DNA of 64,000 nt from Gemmatimonadota bacterium (GTDB lineage Bacteria > Gemmatimonadota > Gemmatimonadetes > Palauibacterales > KS3-K002): the NCBI GenBank assembly GCA_020344215.1, contig CP070815.1:2682284-2746283 (forward strand), given 5' to 3'. A program made the position numbers and the translations under genes. Below the pieces are notes generated by a model. It had not been told where the DNA came from. It saw only the letters and a list, made by a program, of their open reading frames with translations, and did not search any database. Shown here piece after piece: positions 33,980 to 42,852 of the stretch; the stretch's first letter is position 1, and the number at the start of each line of letters is the position of its first letter.

Positions 33980-35086
33980 ATGAAGAAGCGTTGGTGGCTC
34001 GTCGCCGGGGCCGCAGTCGTCGTCATCGCCGGCGGCCTCACGTTCTGGCCACGCGGCGGCAACCCGGCCAACTCGACGCCCGACCTGCGGACCGCTCGCG
34101 TGGAGCGTGGTGAGATCAGCGTCGTGCTCAACGAGACCGGCACCGTTGAGCCGGTCCGCCAAGTGGTCGTGAAGCCCGCCGTCAGCGGGGTCGTGCAACG
34201 CCTCCACGTGCGCGAGGGAGACCCGGTGACGGCGGGTGCCGTGCTGGCGACTGTCGAGCCCGACCTTAGCCAGGCCCGGGCTGTGGCGGAGCTCCGGTCG
34301 GCGCGTGACCGGGCGCGGGTCGACCTCGAGCAGACGCGGCGCGACCTCGAGCAGGGGCGCGCGTTGGCGGCCTCGAATCTCATCTCCGAGAAGGAACTCC
34401 GGGACCGCGAGGCGGCGGCCGAGCAGGCCAGGCTCCAGCTGGTAGCAGCGGAGGAACAGTTGCGTATCGTTGAGCAGTCGGGGGTCTCCTCGCAGGTCCG
34501 CTCCCTCAACGTCGTCGCGCCGGCGGCCGGCGTCGTTATCCGCATCGGCGCCGAGGAGGGCGAGTCGGTGCTCGCCGGAACGATGACGCTAGGCGGCGGC
34601 ACGGAGCTCGTCACGATCGCCGACCTCTCGAGCCTGATGATCGAGGCGACCGTCAACGAGGTCGATATCGGCAAAGTGGCCGTCGATCAGAACGTCACCA
34701 TCACGGTCGACGCTTATCCGAACGACGAGTGGGCGGGCAGGATCTCCCACATCGCGCCGGCCGCCCGAGTCGAGACCGAGTCGCGCGTTCGCGTGTTCGA
34801 CGTCGAGGTCCAGGTCGTCAATCCCGACGAACGGCTGCGGCCCGGCATGACTGCGAACATCGACATCCGCGGCGAACGACGTGCAGACGTCCTTACCATC
34901 CCCGTCGAGGCGGTGTTCCGCAAGGATGGCGAAGACGTCATCTACAAGATCGAGAACGGCCAAGCCATTCTCACGCCGGTCACCCTCGGCTTGGTCGACC
35001 TCGCACGAGCCGAGGTCGTCAACGGAGCGGCCGAGGGTGACCTGGTCGCTCTCGAAGAGCCGCCGGACACCGCCATCGCATCGTGA
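33980..35086 (+). CDS. MacA-like periplasmic adaptor (membrane-fusion protein)
   Basis: A 368-residue protein with an N-terminal membrane anchor (WWLVAGAAVVVIAGGLTFW), a lipoyl-like half (VKPAVSGVVQRLHVREGDPVTAGAVLATVEP), a coiled-coil hairpin (about 100-165), the second lipoyl half (VVAPAAGVVIRIGAEEGESV) and beta-barrel parts with RPGMTANIDI. It links an inner-membrane MacB-type exporter to an outer-membrane channel. Its stop overlaps the ATPase gene by four bases. It heads an operon with that ATPase and two permeases. The substrate is unknown. Confidence 0.92.
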   Translation: MKKRWWLVAGAAVVVIAGGLTFWPRGGNPANSTPDLRTARVERGEISVVLNETGTVEPVRQVVVKPAVSGVVQRLHVREGDPVTAGAVLATVEPDLSQARAVAELRSARDRARVDLEQTRRDLEQGRALAASNLISEKELRDREAAAEQARLQLVAAEEQLRIVEQSGVSSQVRSLNVVAPAAGVVIRIGAEEGESVLAGTMTLGGGTELVTIADLSSLMIEATVNEVDIGKVAVDQNVTITVDAYPNDEWAGRISHIAPAARVETESRVRVFDVEVQVVNPDERLRPGMTANIDIRGERRADVLTIPVEAVFRKDGEDVIYKIENGQAILTPVTLGLVDLARAEVVNGAAEGDLVALEEPPDTAIAS

Positions 35087-35781
35087 CTATGAGTAAGGGG
35101 AACGGCGCCCATCTCGTCATCTGTACCGAGGGTATCCGAAAGGTCTACCGGCTGGGCAAGGTGGAGGTGGAGGCCCTGCGTGGCGTGGATCTCGTGATCG
35201 AGGACGGCGAGTACGTCGCCATCATGGGACCATCCGGCTCGGGCAAGTCCACGCTCATGCACATCATCGGGTGCCTTGACTCGCCAAGCGCCGGCGAGTA
35301 CTGGCTCGACGGCGAGCGCGTCTCGGATCTCCGCGGCCGCCGACTCGCCCGCATCCGCAACCGCAAGGTCGGGTTCGTCTTTCAGAACTTCAACCTGCTT
35401 CCGCGCGTCGACATAGTTGAGAACACGGCGCTGCCGCTCCGCTACACTGGGGGCATTCGGCGCAAGGAACGGCGACTACGCGCGAGCGCGGTGCTGGAGC
35501 AACTCGGCCTCGGCGATCGGCTGCAGCACAAGCCCGACGAGCTCTCAGGCGGCGAGCGCCAGCGCGTCGCAATCGCCCGCGCTCTGGTGAACGACCCGGC
35601 GATGCTGCTTGCCGACGAGCCGACAGGTAACCTCGACTCGGATACCTCGCGAGAGATCCTCAGAGTGTTTCGTGAGCTTCGCGGGAGAGGGCACACGATC
35701 GTCATCGTCACTCATGACCCCAACGTGGCCGCGGAGGCGGAGCGCGTCGTGCGCCTCACCGACGGCGCCATCGAGCAATGA
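35083..35781 (+). CDS. MacB/LolD-type ABC transporter ATPase
   Basis: A 232-residue ATPase. Walker A is GPSGSGKST, the Q-loop is FVFQNFNLLPR, the signature is LSGGERQRVAIARAL, Walker B is MLLADEPTGNLDS and the switch His is in VTHDPN. This wording is typical of the MacB/LolD/FtsE group. The start is GTG 35083 (overlapping the adaptor stop) or ATG 35089. It ends overlapping the first permease by four bases. Confidence 0.95.
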   Translation: MTMSKGNGAHLVICTEGIRKVYRLGKVEVEALRGVDLVIEDGEYVAIMGPSGSGKSTLMHIIGCLDSPSAGEYWLDGERVSDLRGRRLARIRNRKVGFVFQNFNLLPRVDIVENTALPLRYTGGIRRKERRLRASAVLEQLGLGDRLQHKPDELSGGERQRVAIARALVNDPAMLLADEPTGNLDSDTSREILRVFRELRGRGHTIVIVTHDPNVAAEAERVVRLTDGAIEQ

Positions 35782-37004
35782 ACCTCCTCGAGTCGATCTC
35801 AGCCGGTATCGATGAAGCGCGGGAGCATCGCGGCCGCACATTCCTGAGCCTGGTAGGCCTAACGCTGGGCACCGCCTCGATCATCACCGTGCTCGCCCTG
35901 TTCGGCGGCGCGAAGAAGCAGAGCGAGGATTTCCTCGCCGAGGTCGGGGGCGCCGGCAGCGTCATCGTCCGCAACGACGTCGGGGGTAGAATCACGCTGA
36001 CGCCGAGGGAGGCCGCATCACCGCAGCTCACCTGGCGCGACGTCTTGGACCTGCGTGAAGAGGCGCCGCACCTCGAGTACATCAGCGGCGCTAACCACTG
36101 GTACCTGCGCTATATCGGCCCGCTCAACAGCTTCGAGGGGCAGGTGGTTGCCACGGTTCCCGACTACGCGGCGATCAACGACATCGAACCTCTGCTCGGG
36201 CGATTCATCACCGAGCTCGATCTCCGCTACCGCACCAACGCTACAGTGCTCGGCTACTCCTTCGCCGACTCCTTGTTCGGCAGCCCCGAGGCGGCCTTGG
36301 GCCGGCTCCTCACGATTGGCGGCGAACGGTTCCGTGTCGTCGGTGTGCTGAAGCGCGAGTTCTTCCAGTTCGCCGTCTGGTCGGGCAACGCCTTCGAGTA
36401 CCGCAACCGCCGGGCCTACATCCCGCTCACGACCGCGCTGAAGAAGTACGCGGGTGACGACAAGCTGGTGTGGCTCACCCTCCAGGCTACCGACCCCCTG
36501 CACCTGGAGACGGCGATCAGCGAGGTCACCGATGTGCTGTACCGACGCCACCGAGTCGAGGACTTCTCATTCGACCGCTCCAGCGAAGATATCGCAGAGG
36601 GTACCGAGTTTTATCTCCTCTTCGACTTCATCTTTATGATCGTCGGGGTCATCTCCCTGTTCACCGGCGGGGTCGTCATCGCCAACATCCTGCTGGCCAG
36701 CGTGGTCGAGCGCGTGCGCGAGATCGGGACACGCATGGCCCTGGGCGCCAGCGGCCTGGACATGTTCATGCATTTCTTGGTCCAGTCGCTGGTTATCACA
36801 ACGGTTGGTGGCCTCGCCGGGGTACTCATCGGGACAGCCCTCACATCCACGGTGGAGAGGTTGATGATGATCCCCGCGTACGTGACGCCGTCGATCTTTG
36901 TGTTGGGGCTGGCAACGGCTGTCTTCGTCGGTATCGCCGCAGGCATCTACCCGGCGTGCAAAGCGGCACGTATGGACCCGGTCGAGGCCCTGCGCTATGG
37001 CTAG
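35778..37004 (+). CDS. MacB-like ABC permease, first copy
   Basis: A 408-residue FtsX/MacB permease. It has an N-terminal helix (TFLSLVGLTLGTASIITVLALFGG), a large periplasmic domain (about 45-275) and three C-terminal helices with SVVERVREIGTRMALGAS and IYPACKAARMDPVEALRYG, all typical of the family. It is not fused to the ATPase, unlike E. coli MacB. It shares four bases with the ATPase gene and eight with the second permease. Confidence 0.92.
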   Translation: MNLLESISAGIDEAREHRGRTFLSLVGLTLGTASIITVLALFGGAKKQSEDFLAEVGGAGSVIVRNDVGGRITLTPREAASPQLTWRDVLDLREEAPHLEYISGANHWYLRYIGPLNSFEGQVVATVPDYAAINDIEPLLGRFITELDLRYRTNATVLGYSFADSLFGSPEAALGRLLTIGGERFRVVGVLKREFFQFAVWSGNAFEYRNRRAYIPLTTALKKYAGDDKLVWLTLQATDPLHLETAISEVTDVLYRRHRVEDFSFDRSSEDIAEGTEFYLLFDFIFMIVGVISLFTGGVVIANILLASVVERVREIGTRMALGASGLDMFMHFLVQSLVITTVGGLAGVLIGTALTSTVERLMMIPAYVTPSIFVLGLATAVFVGIAAGIYPACKAARMDPVEALRYG

Positions 37005-38265
37005 GCTGCTCCGCTTCACCCGGGCTCAGCTCTTCGAGGCCACGGAGCTCCTCCTCGATGGTTGCCGGGCGATTCTCGCGCACAAGCTACGCTCGTTGTT
37101 GACGCTCACTGGTATCGTCTTCGGCGTCGCCTCACTCGTCGCCATGTTCTCCATCGTCACGGCCATCAAGGCGATGGTCAGGGAGGACTACGATAGATGG
37201 GGCCTCAAAGACACGTTCGAGTTCGACGCGCGCAGCGTGGAGGCCGAGACCGCTGCCGATCGCGCCTCCAAGGGGCTGCGCTCGCCGGAGGCCGACACGC
37301 TCATCGCACTCGAGTCGGTAGTGGACGGCACCGACGGCGTGTTCGGTGAGCAGATCGCATACGCACGCCTCGAGCCTCGGCGTTACCCGGTTGTAGGCAC
37401 AGGGCCCGAGTACCTCGAGATAAGGCGGCTGGAGGTTGTCTCCGGGCGCTCGCTGACGCCGCTCGACCTTGCGGAGCGGGCACCCGTGGCCGTGCTCGGC
37501 GCACGGGCCGCGCGGGAGCTTTTCGGCGACGCCGATCCGCTGGGCCGCGAGTTCAGGCTGGGCGGCGAGCGTTTCCGGGCGGCGGGGGTGGTGCGGGCGC
37601 CGAGGATGACTCTCATACCGGCCAGTTTCGAGTTCATGGAGCGGCGCGTCTACATCCCGGTGACCACGTACCAATCTCGCTTCACTGGAGCGAAGTCCGT
37701 CCACGCCATCGTGCTCAGAGCGCCGTCGTACGAGGCCGTTGGCCCCGCCATCAACGACGCGGAGTCGAAGCTGTTACAGCTTCATCGCGGCGTGCGCGAC
37801 TTCGAAATCGATAACAACGCGGCCGAGTACGCCGAGGACATGGTGATGGTCGACGGGATTCTCTTCGGGTGGAACGTCGTGCTCGGCGCTATCGCGGTCA
37901 TCTCGTTGCTCATCGGCGGTATCGGCCTCTTCAGCATACTCCAGGTCTCGGTCCGCGAGCGGGTGCGCGAGATCGGCATACGCAAGTCGGTCGGGGCGGA
38001 CGACTCCGACATCCGCCGCGAGTTCCTCGCCGAGTCGCTCACGCTCGCGGCGTTCGGCGGCGTACTCGGCATCCTCATGGGCTCCGGCCTTTGTTTGAGC
38101 GCCGAGTCGATCGCCGCCGTCTTCGGCCGCGACTGGTCGATCCCGATATCGCCGCTCGGCGCGATCAGCGGATTCGTCTTCTCGATCACCGTGGGAGTTG
38201 GCTTCGGGATCTACCCGGCGAAGCGGGCGGCGGCGCTTGACCCCGTGACCGCGATATTGCAGTAG
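36997..38265 (+). CDS. MacB-like ABC permease, second copy
   Basis: A 422-residue permease of the same family: N-terminal LRSLLTLTGIVFGVASLVAMFSIV, periplasmic domain, then SVRERVREIGIRKSVGADDSDIRREFLAESL and IYPAKRAAALDPVTAILQ. Two different permease genes indicate a heterodimer with the single ATPase. The ATG at 36997 lies eight bases inside the first permease gene; the longer open frame upstream is a shadow of that gene. It closes the tightly coupled exporter operon; the next gene begins 93 bases later. Confidence 0.92.
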   Translation: MARLLRFTRAQLFEATELLLDGCRAILAHKLRSLLTLTGIVFGVASLVAMFSIVTAIKAMVREDYDRWGLKDTFEFDARSVEAETAADRASKGLRSPEADTLIALESVVDGTDGVFGEQIAYARLEPRRYPVVGTGPEYLEIRRLEVVSGRSLTPLDLAERAPVAVLGARAARELFGDADPLGREFRLGGERFRAAGVVRAPRMTLIPASFEFMERRVYIPVTTYQSRFTGAKSVHAIVLRAPSYEAVGPAINDAESKLLQLHRGVRDFEIDNNAAEYAEDMVMVDGILFGWNVVLGAIAVISLLIGGIGLFSILQVSVRERVREIGIRKSVGADDSDIRREFLAESLTLAAFGGVLGILMGSGLCLSAESIAAVFGRDWSIPISPLGAISGFVFSITVGVGFGIYPAKRAAALDPVTAILQ

Positions 38266-38358
38266 CTCCTCACCCACTCTCCCGGCGGCCAGCCCGATCC
38301 GGCAGTTGCCAGCTTGCCCCGACCCCTACATCCTAAGGCGTCGGGCCAAGGGGGGCAG

Positions 38359-39366
38359 ATGAAGATCGCCGTTGTCTTCGACACGCTTAGATCGGGCTGG
38401 GAACACGCCGACTTCAAGGAAGAGCTCGAGGCAGAAGTAGCCGAGGCCGAGTACGAAGTCGCAGAGGCCCTGATCGAGAACGGCCACGACGTCTTCTTGC
38501 TCGGCTTCCACGACAACCTCCGCCGCCTGCTCGACCGCCTCGAGGACTTCCAGCCCGACCTCGTCTTCAACGCCACCGAGTCGTTCATGGGCAAAGCCCG
38601 CTACGACTACGGCGTGACCGCGCTGCTCGAGATGAAGGGGTACCGCTATACAGGCTCTCCGCCCGAGGCGTTACTGCTCGCCCGCGACAAAGCGACCAGC
38701 AAGAAGATCCTCGAGTATCACTCGATCAACATCCCGCGTTTCGCCGTCTACCCGGTCGACGAGGACATCGAGGCACCGGAGATCGGCTACCCCCTGATCG
38801 TGAAGCCGACACACGAGGACGCTTCGGTCGGTATCGCGCAATCCTCGGTAGTCGGCGACTACGACAGCCTGCGGGAACGGGTCGAGTTCATCCACCGCAG
38901 CCTCAACCAGCCCGCGATAGCTGAGGAGCTGATCGACGGCCGCGAGCTCTATGTCGGCGTAATCGGCAACAGCCGACCCGAAATCCTTCCCATCATCGAG
39001 GTGGTGTTCGACAAGGTAGACGCGGCCGAGAAGCGCATCGCCACATACAGCGCGAAATGGGACCTCGACTACCGCAAACGCTGGGGCATCAAGAACATCT
39101 TCGCGCGACGGATAGGCAGGGAAGCGCTCGACGAGATCCAGCGCGCCGCCAAGCAGGCATACAGCGCCCTCGAACTCCGCGACTACGGCCGGATCGACTT
39201 TCGCCTCACGAGAGACCAGAAGGCTTACGTCATCGAGGTCAACCCGAACCCCTATCTCGCCTTCGGAGAAGACATGGCCAACTCTGCCGAGCGCGCCGGC
39301 ATGGACTATAACGCCTTCATCGAACGCATCGTTCGCGAAGCGCTGACGCGGTATGAGAAAGCTTAA
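38359..39366 (+). CDS. ATP-grasp ligase, D-Ala-D-Ala ligase-like
   Basis: A 335-residue ATP-grasp enzyme. The N-terminal pre-ATP-grasp fold contains DTLRSGWEHADFKEE and VFNATESFMGKARYD. Next are GSPPEALLLARDKATSKKIL, the ATP-grasp core GYPLIVKPTHEDASVGI, AEELIDGRELYVGVIG, and the metal site DFRLTRDQKAYVIEVNPNPYL. It probably joins a carboxylate to an amine. The body resembles D-Ala-D-Ala ligases but no cell-wall genes are nearby, so the substrate is open. The ATG at 38359 follows AAGGGGGG. It overlaps the zinc-ribbon metallopeptidase by 14 bases. Confidence 0.85.
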   Translation: MKIAVVFDTLRSGWEHADFKEELEAEVAEAEYEVAEALIENGHDVFLLGFHDNLRRLLDRLEDFQPDLVFNATESFMGKARYDYGVTALLEMKGYRYTGSPPEALLLARDKATSKKILEYHSINIPRFAVYPVDEDIEAPEIGYPLIVKPTHEDASVGIAQSSVVGDYDSLRERVEFIHRSLNQPAIAEELIDGRELYVGVIGNSRPEILPIIEVVFDKVDAAEKRIATYSAKWDLDYRKRWGIKNIFARRIGREALDEIQRAAKQAYSALELRDYGRIDFRLTRDQKAYVIEVNPNPYLAFGEDMANSAERAGMDYNAFIERIVREALTRYEKA

Positions 39367-40357
39367 GTCAGAGACCTGGGCCGCGGAGGACTGTACCCGC
39401 TGTGGTCGAGCGCTGCGCCGCTTCTGGCACTTCTGCCCCGATTGCGGCAAGCGGCTGACCTGGCGTGACGAGCGCGGCCAGACCGGTTGCGAGTGCTACT
39501 ACTGCGGCTGGATCGTATCCGACAGCTTCTGGTTCTGCCCCTGGTGCGGCAGGAAGATCGCCGACGCAGCGTCGAGCGAGGTACCGCTCAAGAAGCCACG
39601 CGGGTTTCTCTACCACGCCCGTTGCCCGTACGTCAGCTGCCGGGGTGGCGTGCAATACCCGATGGACTACTGCCCCTGGTGTGGGCGGGACCAGCACTGG
39701 CCGTTCGATGACGAGTTCGACGGCGAATGCCCCCACTGCGACGGCGGCGTGGACGATTTGATGGACCATTGCCCCTGGTGCGGAAAGGATGCCACCGGCC
39801 AGGACCTGCTGCAGCCTGCGCTGCGACGGGTGCGCGGGCTGCTGCGCGCGGCGCGTGTCCCGGATTGGGGCTACCGCATCCTCGTTCGCCCCGGTGTTTC
39901 CGGGGTCGATCCCGAGTACCCGAGGGTCGTAGAGATAGAACGCCGCTACATCGACCGGCGCGACGAGATCTCCTGGCCCAGCCTGGTGGGGCTGATCACC
40001 CACGAGCTCGGCCACAGCTTTCTCTTCCACCACTGGCGCTTCGCCCGCTCGCGGCGCTTCCGCAGAGCCTTCGGCGATGTCAGCAAAGCCTATCGCGGCG
40101 TGGATGAGAGCTGGGTCTCCTTCCGCAGGCGAAATATCTCCGAGACGCCCGTCAACTACGTCACCGCCTACGCCTCGAAACATCCGCTCGAAGACTTCGC
40201 CGAGACCTTCCGCTTCTTCGTCATCCGGCGCGGGCGGCTGAAGGACCTCCTGGCGGAGATCGGGCGTAAGGGCAAAGCTGTCATCGTCTTCGAGAAGTTC
40301 CTCACCCTGCACAGCTATCTTCAGGAGCTGCGGCGGAGGAGGCGGCAGAGCCAGTGA
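39353..40357 (+). CDS. Predicted zinc metallopeptidase with four N-terminal zinc ribbons
   Basis: A 334-residue protein. Residues 14-143 hold four zinc-ribbon repeats, each ending in a CP-x-CG knuckle (CPDCG, CPWCG three times). Residues 155-334 form a gluzincin-like peptidase: HELGH at 217-221 and, after a helix, KHPLEDFAETFRFF (277-289), whose Glu is the likely third ligand. This resembles the putative zinc-binding metallopeptidase family that pairs ribbons with HExxH. It has no signal peptide, so it is probably cytosolic. Its start overlaps the ATP-grasp gene and its stop overlaps the next gene, indicating coupling. Confidence 0.82.
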   Translation: MRKLKSETWAAEDCTRCGRALRRFWHFCPDCGKRLTWRDERGQTGCECYYCGWIVSDSFWFCPWCGRKIADAASSEVPLKKPRGFLYHARCPYVSCRGGVQYPMDYCPWCGRDQHWPFDDEFDGECPHCDGGVDDLMDHCPWCGKDATGQDLLQPALRRVRGLLRAARVPDWGYRILVRPGVSGVDPEYPRVVEIERRYIDRRDEISWPSLVGLITHELGHSFLFHHWRFARSRRFRRAFGDVSKAYRGVDESWVSFRRRNISETPVNYVTAYASKHPLEDFAETFRFFVIRRGRLKDLLAEIGRKGKAVIVFEKFLTLHSYLQELRRRRRQSQ

Positions 40358-40884
40358 CAGAGATGCTTCGCTGGCACAGCTTCGACACACCGGTCGGACG
40401 CACCTACGCCGCCGCCGGTCAGCGTGGCCTCTGCCGGCTCACCTGGCACGTCCCCGACGCCGCAACGTTCGAGGACGAGCTCGCCCTGCTGTTTCCCGGT
40501 CATGAGATCGCCCACGACCCTCAAGCCTGCCCGGAGGTCGAGCGCCAGATCGACGAGTACTTCGCCGGGCGTCGGCGCTGCTTCGCTGTGACCCTCGACC
40601 TGTCGCAGCTGAGCGACTTCGAGCGCGTCGTCCTCCAGGCGACGGCCCGCGTGCCGTACGGGTCGACGTTGACTTACTCGGATCTGGCCCGCGCCATCGG
40701 GCGACCCGGAGCGGCGCGCGCCGTCGGCAACGCCCTGCGCCGCAATCCGCTTCCGCTTCTGGTCCCCTGTCATCGGATCGTTCGGGCGGACGGAACGCTC
40801 GGCGGCTACGGTGGCCCGCACGGGACTCCGGAGAAGCGGCGACTGCTGGAGCTGGAGGCAGAAGACGCGAGTAACTCAGGCTGA
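40354..40884 (+). CDS. Methylated-DNA-protein cysteine methyltransferase (Ogt type)
   Basis: A 176-residue O6-alkylguanine repair protein. The acceptor Cys139 is in LLVPCHRIVRADGTLGGYGG, the helix-turn-helix is VPYGSTLTYSDLARAIGRPGAARAVGNALRRNP. The N-terminal alpha/beta domain is complete, as in Ogt. The start is GTG 40354, overlapping the metallopeptidase stop (GTGA), or ATG 40363. A strong terminator follows 33 bases after the stop. Coupling to a peptidase and a ligase is unusual for a repair gene and may be incidental. Confidence 0.92.
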   Translation: MTEMLRWHSFDTPVGRTYAAAGQRGLCRLTWHVPDAATFEDELALLFPGHEIAHDPQACPEVERQIDEYFAGRRRCFAVTLDLSQLSDFERVVLQATARVPYGSTLTYSDLARAIGRPGAARAVGNALRRNPLPLLVPCHRIVRADGTLGGYGGPHGTPEKRRLLELEAEDASNSG

Positions 40885-40917
40885 CTGCCGGAACCGAGCA
40901 GCCGGCGTGGAATGATT

Positions 40918-40948
40918 GAGGCCGCTACCCTACTCGAGTAGCGGCCTC
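40918..40948. terminator. Bidirectional terminator hairpin
   Basis: Perfect 11-bp stem: GAGGCCGCTAC (40918-40928) with GTAGCGGCCTC (40938-40948), 9-base loop, followed by GTTTCG. It lies between the convergent methyltransferase and lipoprotein genes. Confidence 0.85.
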
Positions 40949-40976
40949 GTTTCGCTATTGTAGCCAGATCGGACCA

Positions 40977-42080
40977 CTACGTAACCGATGCCATCTCGAC
41001 TATCGCCTGAGCCGTCAGCGAGACGTGCCAGAGGATGTGTACAGCACGGCGCGGCTGCGTGTCCGAGATCTGAATAGCCCTTGTCTGCAAGAGCTTGACG
41101 TAATCCAACAACCGGACCAGGAACGCATCCGCCGGCAGGTCGGCGACGGCGGCTTCGGCCGCGTCGATCGCGATGTCACTGACCTCGATCATCGCCAGGA
41201 TCCCGTTGTCGGGAAGGTCCGGATCGAGCATCAGGATCACCAGGCAAAGGTTGACAACACCGTGCGACAGGGCGAGCGAGAGCCGATAACGTTCGGCTTC
41301 CAGCGCCAGCCCGGCGCTTGCCAGGAGGTACTGGGCGTGGTTGTACACCCGCTGCTGTTCGGGAGTGAACTCACCGACCGTGACCTCTTCGACAAGCTGG
41401 AGCGCCAAGCTCGCCATGAAGAACGAATGCCGGGCGTGCATGACCATTTCATGACGCCGATGATGGACACGCTCGCGGAATCCGAGATGCACGGCCAACA
41501 GGAGCTGCTCGGTCGCCGCGATCAAATCGCTATCCAGCCCCGACACCACGTAGTCCTGATATAGCGCTTCGGCGCTGGTCTTCAGAGCGCGAATACGATC
41601 GAGTAGCTCGGAGGACTCCTCATCGACGTTCTCCTCCAGCCAGGTGATGATGTGGTCGACCCGCTCGAGCAGACGGAAATAGGCCTCATCGCCGAAGACC
41701 ATGACCAGCGCCTCGGCGACGAGCAGCCGCGCCTCTTCGGCCAGCGCCGCCGCTTCTGCGCGTTCGCCACGAATCCAGGCCTGGCGTGCCTGCCGGAACT
41801 TCTCCCGCGCCTGCTCGAGCAGGGCGCGCGCATCATCGACGGCGTCCGGGTCCGGCTCGGCGAACAGGGCGCCGCCGGTCGGCGCCGGAGCGCTCGCCAC
41901 GCCGGCGAACGCCGCCTCGACGTCGGCGAGTATTGCGTCGCTAAGATCCTCGTCGACCAGCGCCTCGAGGATCGTTTGCTCGAGCCCGTCGTCCGGGCCC
42001 ACAACGCTGCTTTCGTCGCAGGCCGCGAGGCCACCCGCTAGCAACAGGGCCAGCAGCATGTTGATTGTCGGCTTTCTCAT
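40977..42080 (-). CDS. Helical lipoprotein of unknown function
   Basis: A 367-residue predicted lipoprotein. The signal peptide MRKPTINMLLALLLAGGLAA ends in a lipobox with Cys21. The mature part is almost all helical: an acidic stretch (25-85), a TPR-like or coiled-coil stretch rich in Ala/Glu/Arg (85-125), then helical repeats with His-rich HHRRHEMVMHARHSFF. An AGGAGG site lies seven bases before the ATG. I know no family for it. It stands alone between terminators, so it is probably monocistronic. Confidence 0.8.
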   Translation of the reverse strand: MRKPTINMLLALLLAGGLAACDESSVVGPDDGLEQTILEALVDEDLSDAILADVEAAFAGVASAPAPTGGALFAEPDPDAVDDARALLEQAREKFRQARQAWIRGERAEAAALAEEARLLVAEALVMVFGDEAYFRLLERVDHIITWLEENVDEESSELLDRIRALKTSAEALYQDYVVSGLDSDLIAATEQLLLAVHLGFRERVHHRRHEMVMHARHSFFMASLALQLVEEVTVGEFTPEQQRVYNHAQYLLASAGLALEAERYRLSLALSHGVVNLCLVILMLDPDLPDNGILAMIEVSDIAIDAAEAAVADLPADAFLVRLLDYVKLLQTRAIQISDTQPRRAVHILWHVSLTAQAIVEMASVT

Positions 42081-42227
42081 CTTTCTCCCTCCTCTAAGAT
42101 TCCGCCCTGCTCGGCGGGGAAGCCGGGCCTGCGAACCCGTCTTCGGTCTTTCCGAATGTTAGACGGCCTGGGGATAGAAACGTTAAACCGGGTGAACCGG
42201 GGCCGGATCTCGTTGTGTCCCTAGGAC

Positions 42228-42256
42228 TTGACGCGGCCAGCTTGGCGCGCTACTGT
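42228..42256 (+). promoter_or_regulatory. Sigma-70-like promoter
   Basis: TTGACG (42228-42233), a 17-base spacer, then TACTGT (42251-42256), about 85 bases before the GTG of the next plus-strand gene. It lies in a 260-bp divergent gap with the lipoprotein gene. No riboswitch was recognised in that gap. Confidence 0.5.
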
Positions 42257-42340
42257 AGCTAGCGACCCTGTCCCACCACCCGCGGCATCCCCCCGATACC
42301 CGGAGCTACGCGAACCGCCAGCCTGGGGGGTAGATTAGCC

Positions 42341-42838
42341 GTGCCAGACTTCAGGATCCTCGCCGGAAAGACCGATTCGGGGCAGCCGGATCACACCTCG
42401 GTCGTGGAGACCCTGATCCACCGGGCCGAATCCATCGCCAACCGCTACAGGCTCGTCGCCGCCAATCTCCCCTATCGCGCCTTTGCCCAGCAGCTCCAAG
42501 AGGAGGATATCACGGCACTCGCCGCGCAGCTTGCCGCAGCTACTTGGAAGCGTCTCGGCGACGAGGTGCCCAGCTACGCGTTCGCCGAGAAGCTGGGCCG
42601 TCGCTACCGGCAGCAGGGTGTGCCGGAGAGCGCACTCCTCCTCCACTGGCAGATCCTGCGCCGCGCGATTCACCTGGTGCTGGCGGATCGGAAGATGCGC
42701 ACCGGACAGGGGGGCGAAGACCTGCTCCGCCAGGCCACGTTGATGAATTACACCCTCGATTGGGCAATCGAGGCGTCCCTGGTCGCGTACGTCATCGCGC
42801 AGCCGTCGGAGACCGGGCTGACGAGCGCCCCCGACTGA
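42341..42838 (+). CDS. Helical protein resembling RsbRD-type N-terminal domains
   Basis: A 165-residue all-helical soluble protein starting at GTG 42341. The pattern HWQILRRAIHLVLADRK and WAIEASLVAYVI resembles the helical N-terminal domain of stressosome-type RsbR/RsbRD proteins, but there is no STAS domain. The assignment is a weak pattern match. It has its own sigma-70-like promoter and runs into the convergent lipoprotein gene with 14 bases between stops and no terminator. Confidence 0.6.
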   Translation: MPDFRILAGKTDSGQPDHTSVVETLIHRAESIANRYRLVAANLPYRAFAQQLQEEDITALAAQLAAATWKRLGDEVPSYAFAEKLGRRYRQQGVPESALLLHWQILRRAIHLVLADRKMRTGQGGEDLLRQATLMNYTLDWAIEASLVAYVIAQPSETGLTSAPD

Positions 42839-42852
42839 CGGGCGATCTCAGA

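Noticed and set aside
36898..36996. Longer start of the second permease
   Set aside because: The extra 33 residues lie out of frame inside the first permease and lack membrane-protein character; the ATG at 36997 is the family start.
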